Shown here piece after piece: positions 1 through 5,164 of a stretch of 5,727 nucleotides of DNA (within the stretch, counting starts at the first letter, position 1; every line of letters starts with the position of its first letter). Both the position numbers and the translations under genes were made by a program. This stretch comes from Oligoflexia bacterium (GTDB taxonomy: Bacteria > Bdellovibrionota > UBA1018 > CAIMNF01): the NCBI GenBank assembly GCA_903858975.1, contig CAIOKW010000100.1, positions 1 through 5,727 of the forward strand, given 5' to 3'. The notes beneath the pieces are model-generated. The model saw nothing but the letters and a program-made list of their open reading frames with translations, made no database searches and was not told where the DNA came from.

Positions 1-2
1 AA

Positions 3-497
3 CAGATTCCGGCCGAAAACATCGGTGAGCGTGGTGCCCCTACCGACTGCGTCCGGGTGCTTAGTGCTCATCGCGCCAAGGGACTGCAATGGAAGTTCGT
101 CGTTGTTGTCGGAGCGCAGGAGGGCGAGTGGCCCGACCTGCGTCCCCGTGGTTCCGTACTCCAAGCTGACCGGCTCACGAGCGATGGTCTCGGACCTGCA
201 CCGCATGTGGGTTCGATGCTCGCAGAAGAACGTCGACTTTTTTATGTGGGCATTACTCGAGCCAAAGAAGAGCTTTATCTGACTCGTGCAAAGACTCGAA
301 TCCGCTATGGCAAATCCATCCCCAGAAATCCGTGCCGCTTCTTAGAGGATATTCCTCAAGATCTGATTCTGGAGCGTGATGAGTCTTCCACTCCAGACTT
401 TAAATCCGAAGAAGCTGCCAAGCGACACGAAGAAGAAGTGACCAATTTCTTCGAAGAGATTCAAAAGCGCCTCAAAAGCCCAAAGTCAAACTCCTGA
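3..497 (+). CDS. UvrD/PcrA/Rep-family DNA helicase, C-terminal fragment (5' end outside window)
   Basis: This is the last ~164 residues of a superfamily 1A DNA helicase, an ATP-driven 3'-5' translocase used in DNA repair and replication. The frame is open from the left window edge (codons from base 3) to TGA at 495-497, so the true start lies outside; the GTG at 57 is internal. Two C-terminal helicase motifs are visible: LSAHRAKGLQW (motif V region, encoded from about base 60) and EERRLFYVGITRAKEEL (motif VI, about 223-273, with the arginine that contacts ATP). The tail is charged and ends in a probable helix; I see no PcrA-type C-terminal extension beyond it. The segment before motif VI (VVVVGAQEGEWPDLRPRGS) resembles actinobacterial UvrD/Adn-type helicases. 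The segment after it (LYLTRAKTRIRYGKSIPRNPCRFLEDIP, about 274-357) resembles classical Gram-negative UvrD/PcrA/Rep. GC drops from about 62% to about 46% at the same place. Confidence 0.85.
   Translation, partial: QIPAENIGERGAPTDCVRVLSAHRAKGLQWKFVVVVGAQEGEWPDLRPRGSVLQADRLTSDGLGPAPHVGSMLAEERRLFYVGITRAKEELYLTRAKTRIRYGKSIPRNPCRFLEDIPQDLILERDESSTPDFKSEEAAKRHEEEVTNFFEEIQKRLKSPKSNS
205..260. other. Composition and family breakpoint inside the helicase gene
   Basis: A hand count gives 148 G/C in bases 1-240 and 111 in bases 241-480, about 62% against 46%. The switch coincides with the highly conserved motif VI segment LAEERRLFYV, which both helicase subfamilies share. Protein wording changes from actinobacterial-like to proteobacterial-like across it while the frame stays intact. 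A join at a shared conserved motif is what homologous recombination or a chimeric assembly would leave. The exact base cannot be placed from the sequence alone. Confidence 0.5.
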
Positions 498-556
498 CAC
501 CAGATTCTTAGTCATTTTTTTCACTCTTGCGGGACTGTTTTGACTTTTCTCCTAAA

Positions 557-616
557 TGCGCAACGCGCAACCACCGACACGTATTTGTCACGAATAATTT
601 GCCGAGTGGTAAGGAG
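557..616 (+). promoter_or_regulatory. Leader of the lipoprotein gene: small inverted repeats and Shine-Dalgarno
   Basis: The 127-base gap after the helicase gene holds a GC hairpin without a T-tract (TGCGC 557-561 / GCGCA 565-569). It also holds two nested inverted repeats: ACCAC 570-574 with GTGGT 606-610, and GACA 576-579 with TGTC 586-589. The outer arm touches the clear Shine-Dalgarno AAGGAG (611-616), which sits 8 bases before ATG 625 and fixes that start. No convincing -35/-10 pair was found. The structure could influence access to the ribosome site, but the arms are short. Confidence 0.35.
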
Positions 617-624
617 ATAGAGAA

Positions 625-1398
625 ATGAAGTTACTTCAATTAGCATCGGTGCTGGGTACCCTGACGATCCTTTCTGCATGCAGTCCAAATGGAAATGTTT
701 CATTAAAAGCAGTGGACATCAGCACAAGCCAAATCAACTCAGTAACCTACGTAAACCTGGATGCAATTGTCACACTCGGGAGCCTAAAATTCCCAAACAT
801 AGAAGTCCCTCTACTCAATCCAAATACGATGCATAACATTGGGCAAATGGCCCTTCAACAGATGGATGACGGCACCAACCGCCTGTCTGTATCTGTCGAT
901 TACAACGAGGCAACTCACCTGGATCCGAGCCTCGGGAAGACCCTTCCTAATGGAAGAGAACTTCCGATTCAACTCTCTCAAACAGGTCAAAGCATGATTG
1001 GAATTTCCGTTCTTGAGCAGTCAAAAATTTATATTGGGGGGGATTTAAACCGCGAAATCGTCGTCGGAGCAGCCATTGCAATTCCCGCTTTTGACGGGGT
1101 GATGTCTCAGGTTCCGATTCCCCTAAACCTCTTCTACAGTTTTCCGTTTTCAACTGAAGTCTCGGGTGTTGCGGGCCTGTTTTCAGGCCCTTCTAGGGGG
1201 CAAAATGGCGTAGGGATTTTTGCTAAAGAGAGTATCTTAGCCCCGCACCTCTCGAAATCGATGAATTTTGACAATTCTGCAGGAACTTCAACTGTCGCTG
1301 CCATTCCTGTAGGTGCCGATCTGAATCAAATTGACCCTTTGACACTTTTCCGACTCGACCGGATCCTCAAGAAAAACGCTACGCTCAAAGTTAAATAG
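625..1398 (+). CDS. Outer-membrane lipoprotein of unknown function
   Basis: A 257-residue protein with a typical lipoprotein signal peptide: a short n-region with Lys2, a hydrophobic stretch at about 3-16, and the lipobox LSAC with the lipidated cysteine at position 19. Residue 20 is Ser, so by the Asp+2 sorting rule it should be sent to the outer membrane. The mature part has no further membrane helix and only the lipidated Cys. It is rich in Ser, Asn, Leu, Ile and Val, with alternating hydrophobic stretches (for example about 40-56 and 130-160) that suggest a beta-rich fold. I recognise no catalytic motif or named domain. AAGGAG at 611-616 supports the start. It is probably a single-gene unit: the next gene begins 122 bases later with its own Shine-Dalgarno. 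Reality and export are well supported; function is unknown. Confidence 0.85.
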   Translation: MKLLQLASVLGTLTILSACSPNGNVSLKAVDISTSQINSVTYVNLDAIVTLGSLKFPNIEVPLLNPNTMHNIGQMALQQMDDGTNRLSVSVDYNEATHLDPSLGKTLPNGRELPIQLSQTGQSMIGISVLEQSKIYIGGDLNREIVVGAAIAIPAFDGVMSQVPIPLNLFYSFPFSTEVSGVAGLFSGPSRGQNGVGIFAKESILAPHLSKSMNFDNSAGTSTVAAIPVGADLNQIDPLTLFRLDRILKKNATLKVK

Positions 1399-1488
1399 GC
1401 GACTCCGTTATCACTTTATTTTTGAGCCTTAAAACCAAAAAATGTCCGTTTAATTTCTGACTCTTGTGCTAATCTGAAGCTACTGAAT

Positions 1489-1514
1489 TATTATTTTTCT
1501 GATTAGAAAAGGAG
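1489..1514 (+). promoter_or_regulatory. Candidate -10 box and Shine-Dalgarno for the PuuD-like gene
   Basis: TATTAT at 1489-1494 matches the sigma-70 -10 consensus at five of six positions. The nearest -35 candidate, TTGTGC at 1464-1469, is 19 bases upstream, longer than ideal. The Shine-Dalgarno AAGGAG (1509-1514) lies 6 bases before ATG 1521 and is convincing. If the -10 is real, the 5' UTR would be only about 20 bases long. The rest of the 1399-1520 gap shows no clear terminator for the preceding lipoprotein gene. Confidence 0.35.
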
Positions 1515-1520
1515 CATCTC

Positions 1521-2216
1521 ATGACTTTATTTACTGGAGCAGCAGCCGAGTTTTGGCTTCGTTGGTTTCATTTGTTTTTTGGCGTTCTGTGGATTGGACA
1601 CCTCTATTATTTTAACTTTTCACAAATGGCATTCATGACTGAAGCAGAAGCAGCTACCAAATCTGCTGTATTTCAAAAACTGACTCCAAGAACCATGTTT
1701 TGGTTTCGTTATGGAGCACTCTTAACCTTCCTGACAGGATGGGGAATGATTGGTCACAAAATGGGTGCACTTGGAATTCCGGCTACTTCCTCATGGGGAA
1801 CGATTATCCTCACGGGTGGTCTCACAGGAACGATTATGTTTGCAAACGTGTGGTTAATCATTTGGCCAAACAACAAGGTCATGATTGATAACGCAACTCG
1901 AACTGCTAAAGGCGAGGCAGCCATTCCAGGTGTAGCAGATCTCGCGGCTCGTGCAGCAGTGGCGTCTAGAACTAATACCCTCTTCTCTATTCCTACCCTG
2001 TTTTTTATGACAGCAGCGTCCCACCTTCCACTGACGCTCTCTCCTGAAAAGAGCTTGGTCCCTTACTGGTGTGTATTTGGGATTCTTATTGGTGCATTGG
2101 AATTGAATGCGATTAAAGGTAAAATGGGCCCCCTTCAAAAACTGGGTTCTGTAATCCATTTTGGCCTTCTACTCACTTTTGCTCTCTATTTCGCTATGGA
2201 ATTCCTAGCGGGATAA
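1521..2216 (+). CDS. PuuD-like integral membrane protein, membrane domain only
   Basis: A 231-residue protein with about six hydrophobic helices (near 12-31, 60-77, 92-114, 152-166, 181-198 and 206-228). Helix 1 contains RWFHLFFGVLWIG, the hallmark of the membrane part of urate hydroxylase PuuD. Further conserved-looking blocks are the stretch around PRTMFWFRYG (56-65), IMFANVWLIIWPNNK (105-119) and ASRTNTLFSIP (148-158). His17, His27, His168 and His213 lie in or next to helices and could be metal or heme ligands, which is inference. Real PuuD proteins carry a C-terminal cytochrome c domain; none is present here (no CXXCH), and no purine-degradation genes are adjacent. Databases often label this short form 'urate hydroxylase PuuD', but urate oxidation is not supported by this sequence. 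The start is fixed by AAGGAG at 1509-1514, and an intrinsic terminator follows the stop by 12 bases. Confidence 0.85.
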   Translation: MTLFTGAAAEFWLRWFHLFFGVLWIGHLYYFNFSQMAFMTEAEAATKSAVFQKLTPRTMFWFRYGALLTFLTGWGMIGHKMGALGIPATSSWGTIILTGGLTGTIMFANVWLIIWPNNKVMIDNATRTAKGEAAIPGVADLAARAAVASRTNTLFSIPTLFFMTAASHLPLTLSPEKSLVPYWCVFGILIGALELNAIKGKMGPLQKLGSVIHFGLLLTFALYFAMEFLAG

Positions 2217-2228
2217 GGACCATTCTTT

Positions 2229-2266
2229 AACCCCGGGTAGACTCAAGTCTGCCCGGGGTTTTTTTT
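2229..2266 (+). terminator. Strong intrinsic terminator after the PuuD-like gene
   Basis: The arm CCCCGGGTAGAC (2231-2242) pairs with GTCTGCCCGGGG (2247-2258) as 12 pairs including one G-U, around a TCAA loop. AA at 2229-2230 can add two A-T pairs. Eight T follow directly (2259-2266). This is a canonical Rho-independent terminator for the plus strand and should end transcription of the membrane protein gene. Confidence 0.93.
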
Positions 2267-2277
2267 GGATAATTAAA

Positions 2278-2817
2278 ATGCTAATTGAAATCTTGCCGCT
2301 CGATTCACTTCCGCAACAAGAATCATTCGTAACTCAGACTGAGAAAATATTCTTTGAAAGCAGCTCTAAAACTCATTTCACGAGCGATGATGAAAGAGCA
2401 CAGTTTCGGTATCGCTACTTTGGAATCTACCTGCAGTCCCCTCAACACTTTTTTGTAGCACTCAGAAATAATGAGATTCTCGGATACCTCGCAGGCTCTG
2501 TTGATACCAACGCTCTCCATTTCCAACTTCATCCCTATCTTGAAGCTTTCAGAAGTACGATCGAACACTTTCCCTCCCATCTTCATATCAACCTTAGCGA
2601 AAAGGCCCGAGGACTCGGAATTGGGTCTAAGCTTATTCAAACTTTTGAGAACCACCTCCAGTTCATAGATTCTAAAGGGGTTCACCTCATAACGAGCCAC
2701 GGCGCAAGGAATGTTTCCTTCTATCAAAAAAATGACTACCGCCTAGCCCAGGAGTCCTTTATTAATTCCAATCATTTACTGATGTTTGCGAAATCCATTA
2801 GCTCGATAGAAAAATAA
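2278..2817 (+). CDS. GNAT-family N-acetyltransferase
   Basis: A 179-residue soluble protein with the GNAT fold, transferring an acetyl group from acetyl-CoA to an amine; the substrate cannot be told. Strand beta4 is seen in FFVALRNNEILGYLAGSVD (58-76). Motif A starts at HINLS (103-107) and carries the acetyl-CoA pyrophosphate loop RGLGIG (111-116), followed by the helix SKLIQTFENHL. Motif B is NVSFYQKNDY (145-154), where Tyr149 is at the usual place of the general acid. Length is normal for a single-domain GNAT. The ATG at 2278 is the only sensible start (the next in-frame ATG is near the C-terminus), yet the Shine-Dalgarno is poor (GGAT at 2267-2270), and the preceding terminator's T-tract ends 11 bases before the ATG. 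It is probably a single-gene unit; how it is transcribed is unclear. Confidence 0.87.
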   Translation: MLIEILPLDSLPQQESFVTQTEKIFFESSSKTHFTSDDERAQFRYRYFGIYLQSPQHFFVALRNNEILGYLAGSVDTNALHFQLHPYLEAFRSTIEHFPSHLHINLSEKARGLGIGSKLIQTFENHLQFIDSKGVHLITSHGARNVSFYQKNDYRLAQESFINSNHLLMFAKSISSIEK

Positions 2818-2849
2818 AACTAACCGCCAAACTTTTATCATCCTCTATT

Positions 2850-2871
2850 TTATACACATTGCTAGTATAAA
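2850..2871 (+). promoter_or_regulatory. Candidate extended -10 promoter of the protease-transglycosylase unit, next to a DnaA-box-like 9-mer
   Basis: TGC followed by TAGTAT (2860-2868) forms an extended -10 element; an overlapping alternative is TATAAA at 2866-2871. I found no good -35, which extended -10 promoters can tolerate. Immediately upstream, TTATACACA at 2850-2858 fits the DnaA-box consensus TTATNCACA exactly. The position, 37-58 bases before the ATG of the peptidase gene, is right for a promoter. Confidence 0.35.
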
Positions 2872-2873
2872 TA

Positions 2874-2899
2874 CCTTTGGGCGAATGAATGCCTTTGGG
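2874..2899 (+). repeat. Short direct repeat CCTTTGGG ahead of the peptidase start
   Basis: CCTTTGGG occurs at 2874-2881 and again at 2892-2899, an 18-base period. The second copy supplies the GGGA (2897-2900) that is the only Shine-Dalgarno-like sequence before ATG 2908, at a 7-base spacing. It could be a regulatory direct repeat or chance. Confidence 0.35.
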
Positions 2900-2907
2900 A
2901 CCAGATA

Positions 2908-3900
2908 ATGATAAAAAGCATACTGATTGCAGTAGTATTTTTCTTCCAAACGGTAGAATCAAAAGCGGCAAAATATTTTCCGACCGCTGAAAATGAATGT
3001 TCCGCGGTCGACCTCCGTGACATAAAGCCACTTCCCATTCGTGACCAAAGAAGCATCTCTTGGTGCTTCGCACATTCAGCCGCTGACTATCTTCAATACA
3101 CATTTAATCTCCCTGAACAGGTCTCGGCTGCCGATATAGCAATCAATTATGCTGACTCCGACCTTTCGAAGACCATTACGTTCTTTAAACGGATTTTCAG
3201 TAATGAGGCGAGAACATCTCCTCCACAGACGGGTTTTATTTACGAAGCCGTAAAGAAAATATTGCCACAGGGCTATTGCCCTGAATCAATCCTTCCCTCA
3301 GGGAAGTGGACCATTATTAATCATGAAAATGGTATGACCACAGATATGGATGTGATCGACGCCATCAAGGAAATGTACGTCATTCAAAAAAAGATTCACT
3401 CAAATCCGAAGGCCTCTGCCAGTGATGTAGCTTGGTCCCCAAAGTTAAATCACCTCGATCAACCAACCTTCTTTGAAATACTTAAAAATAGTAGCCGAAA
3501 TAGCTTACTGTCCAGTTTACGATCAAATGTGTGCGCTGGCGAAAGAAAGCCATTTCCATCAGGAGTTAAACTTAGTTTCAAAATCCGTAACAGGAAGGTA
3601 TTTCGACGCATCAATCAGAAACTTGATCAAACTCAGCCCATTTCAATCGATTTTTTCAGCGGGATTTTTGAAGACTACGACCATTACAAACGGAAAATTG
3701 ATGATCTTCATACCGTATTACTCTATGGCAGGAAATTCGATCCGGAGAAGAACGAGTGTACCTACCTCATGAAAAATTCATATGGAACTTCCTGTGACCG
3801 CTACGATCCAAAAATCAAATGTGATGGCGGATATCTATGGTTTCCCGAGAGTGCGCTTTTTCATGCACTTACCAGTGACCTCTCTCTCCAAAGACGCTGA
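2908..3900 (+). CDS. Secreted papain-like (family C1) cysteine peptidase
   Basis: A 330-residue exported protein. Residues 1-20 form a signal peptide (Lys3, hydrophobic core, likely cleavage after SKA), with no lipobox. The papain-fold catalytic set is complete: the oxyanion Gln47 and nucleophile Cys53 in PIRDQRSISWCFAHS, His268 in DDLHTVLLYG, and Asn290 in MKNSYGTSC, followed by GGYLWFPESAL (307-317), the usual last strand. The order Q-C-H-N and the KNSYG block are diagnostic. The nucleophile lies only ~33 residues after the signal peptide, so there is no room for an inhibitory I29-type pro-domain. The Cys just before the active site in classical papains (QGxCGSCW) is replaced by Ser/Ile. 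The long middle part (~75-250) is less conserved, charged, and unrecognised. The Shine-Dalgarno is weak (GGGA 2897-2900). The next gene follows after 3 bases, so the two are almost certainly co-transcribed. Substrate is unknown. Confidence 0.88.
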   Translation: MIKSILIAVVFFFQTVESKAAKYFPTAENECSAVDLRDIKPLPIRDQRSISWCFAHSAADYLQYTFNLPEQVSAADIAINYADSDLSKTITFFKRIFSNEARTSPPQTGFIYEAVKKILPQGYCPESILPSGKWTIINHENGMTTDMDVIDAIKEMYVIQKKIHSNPKASASDVAWSPKLNHLDQPTFFEILKNSSRNSLLSSLRSNVCAGERKPFPSGVKLSFKIRNRKVFRRINQKLDQTQPISIDFFSGIFEDYDHYKRKIDDLHTVLLYGRKFDPEKNECTYLMKNSYGTSCDRYDPKIKCDGGYLWFPESALFHALTSDLSLQRR

Positions 3901-3903
3901 AAC

Positions 3904-4878
3904 ATGTTGAGAAATAACTGCCACAATAGAATATTCAAGCTCCTTAATTCCTTATCCCTGATTCTCATCATCGCGAGTACAACATCCTGTGCGAGCAATG
4001 CACAATCTTCCAATCCAACCATATCTAAGCCCCAACTCGAAGCCTCGGATCCGAACCCTTCGGCTCCTATTGTTTATGCAGATAGAAGAATGAAGGAAGC
4101 GGGTATTTCAGCCCCCTTCATACAGATGCTTCATAAACTTTACCTTTCAGAGCAAAAGGAATGGCAACCTTCGGCCGAGAGAATCATCGAACTCAATATT
4201 TTAGGTTTCCTTTACCATGGAGATTATTTCTCACACGACTCTAAGCAGGCGCACGTTAGTATTAAGCGGTACATTCGAAACCATAAAAGCAGCTTTACAT
4301 CCGCCGAAAAAAACTATCAGGTGTCAGCAAAGTCTATCGCATCGCTTTTATGGGTAGAAACAAAGCTGGGAAAAAATACCGGAACCTTTCCCCTTCCCTG
4401 GGTTTTCTATTCGCTCCTGATGGGTTCTCACCAAAATCTTTGCGGTACTGTTTTCAACACACTCCCTAAAAAGCTTGAATCAAGCCCCCTAAAGCAATCT
4501 ATTACCCTCGAAGTAGCTCAAACAAAAGTGCTCGATCGCTGCCAAAGCAAATCTACCTGGGCCCTCGGTGAACTCAAAACATTGGATCAGATGTATTCAA
4601 CTTCGAATTTAAATCCATTTAAGGTGAAGGCCTCATTTGCGGGTGCCTTTGGAATTCCCCAATTTATACCCTCTAGCTATTTAAAATTTGCGACGTCAAC
4701 CTATCGAAACAAACCAAACCTCTTCATCGATTCAGATGCTATTTTGAGTGTAGGCCGATTCTTGAAATCTTACGGTTGGGAAAAAGAATCATCCGAAGCA
4801 CAAACGAATGCCCTGTTCGCCTATAATCGCAGCAAAGACTATGGTCTAGTTATCAAGCAAATAGCAAAAGCACTCTAA
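3904..4878 (+). CDS. MltB-type (GH103) lytic murein transglycosylase, lipoprotein
   Basis: A 324-residue enzyme predicted to cut the MurNAc-GlcNAc bond of peptidoglycan with formation of 1,6-anhydroMurNAc. The N-terminus has Arg3, Arg9 and Lys12, a hydrophobic stretch at ~13-24 and TTSC with Cys29 as the likely lipidated residue; the lipobox is imperfect because -3 is Thr. A low-complexity Ser/Pro/Asn linker follows (30-57). Catalytic motif SLLWVETKLGKNTG (147-160) places the general acid at Glu152, matching the VET-x-x-G motif of MltB. GAFGIPQFIPSSY (247-259) is the MltB substrate-groove signature, and DSDAILSVGRFLKSYGW (276-292) and YNRSKDY (307-313) are the usual family end blocks, so the domain is complete. 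It starts 3 bases after the peptidase stop without a clear Shine-Dalgarno, which suggests translational coupling. The hairpin at 4998-5034 is the likely end of the unit. Confidence 0.9.
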   Translation: MLRNNCHNRIFKLLNSLSLILIIASTTSCASNAQSSNPTISKPQLEASDPNPSAPIVYADRRMKEAGISAPFIQMLHKLYLSEQKEWQPSAERIIELNILGFLYHGDYFSHDSKQAHVSIKRYIRNHKSSFTSAEKNYQVSAKSIASLLWVETKLGKNTGTFPLPWVFYSLLMGSHQNLCGTVFNTLPKKLESSPLKQSITLEVAQTKVLDRCQSKSTWALGELKTLDQMYSTSNLNPFKVKASFAGAFGIPQFIPSSYLKFATSTYRNKPNLFIDSDAILSVGRFLKSYGWEKESSEAQTNALFAYNRSKDYGLVIKQIAKAL

Positions 4879-4882
4879 TCTA

Positions 4883-4919
4883 CCCCTATCATTACGCGCC
4901 TCCACGCCCCTATCGGCGT
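4883..4919. repeat. CCCCTATC direct repeat and small hairpin after the transglycosylase gene
   Basis: The 119-base stretch between the transglycosylase stop and the terminator has no gene. It holds CCCCTATC twice (4883-4890 and 4907-4914) and a 5-bp inverted repeat, ACGCC 4904-4908 with GGCGT 4915-4919, not followed by a T-run. The rest (about 4940-4997) is purine-rich on the plus strand, hence pyrimidine-rich in the rRNA transcript tail. Confidence 0.4.
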
Positions 4920-4997
4920 TAGTGAGTGTGTAGACCGGAACAAGAGATAAAGTATTAAAAGTGTATAGAAAGAAGTAAGTAGAATGTAGAAAGCAAT

Positions 4998-5036
4998 AAG
5001 CCCCTGCAAGTAGTGAAGAGACTTGCAGGGGCTTTT
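4998..5036. terminator. Hairpin terminator between the convergent transglycosylase gene and rRNA operon
   Basis: AAGCCCCTGCAAGT (4998-5011) and ACTTGCAGGGGCTT (5021-5034) form a perfect 14-bp stem around a 9-base loop. On the plus strand four T (5033-5036) end it. On the minus strand the transcript continues into a broken T-rich tail (complement of 4985-4997). It lies 10 bases past the 3' end of 5S rRNA and should terminate the rRNA operon. It probably also stops plus-strand transcription from the peptidase-transglycosylase unit. Confidence 0.88.
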
Positions 5037-5046
5037 GAATTTAAAA

Positions 5047-5164
5047 TGGGGGCATCGTGCTATTTTGACACCGAGCTACCTCGGCACTATTTTCGCCGCT
5101 GGCGGGCTTAACTTCTGAGTTCGGAATGGAATCAGGTGGAACCCCGCCGCTAGAGACACCCCCA
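5047..5164 (-). rRNA. rrf: 5S ribosomal RNA
   Basis: Read on the minus strand, the sequence contains the conserved 5S block CCGAACTCAGAAGTTAAGC (about 5107-5125). The ends pair as helix I: TGGGGG (5164-5159) with CCCCCA (5052-5047). Length is about 118 bases, normal for bacterial 5S. It lies downstream of 23S in the same direction, the standard 23S-5S order, and a terminator follows. The ends may be off by one or two bases because they were placed from helix I pairing. Confidence 0.95.

Noticed and set aside
521..703. Minus-strand ORF of 60 codons across the lipoprotein gene start
   Set aside because: It overlaps the Shine-Dalgarno and signal-peptide region of a convincing gene, has no recognisable domain, and looks like chance.
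1399..1440. Possible terminator after the lipoprotein gene (GGC...GCC arms and a T-rich stretch)
   Set aside because: The arms are only 3-4 bases, far apart, and the T-rich stretch lies inside rather than after the pairing.
1854..2159. Minus-strand ORF of 101 codons inside the PuuD-like gene
   Set aside because: It is a shadow of a strong membrane-protein gene; the translation is basic and of low-quality composition with no motif.
2323..2727. Minus-strand ORF of 134 codons opposite the acetyltransferase gene
   Set aside because: The plus-strand frame has clear GNAT motifs A and B; the antisense frame has no family signature or ribosome site.
2798..3103. Minus-strand ORF of 101 codons over the peptidase start
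   Set aside because: It covers the promoter, signal peptide and active-site Cys region of the peptidase gene; no motif and no Shine-Dalgarno were seen.
3473..3772. Plus-strand ORF of 99 codons inside the peptidase gene in another frame
   Set aside because: It is fully nested in the peptidase reading frame, which continues intact to the His and Asn catalytic residues; I considered a frameshift and found no sign of one.
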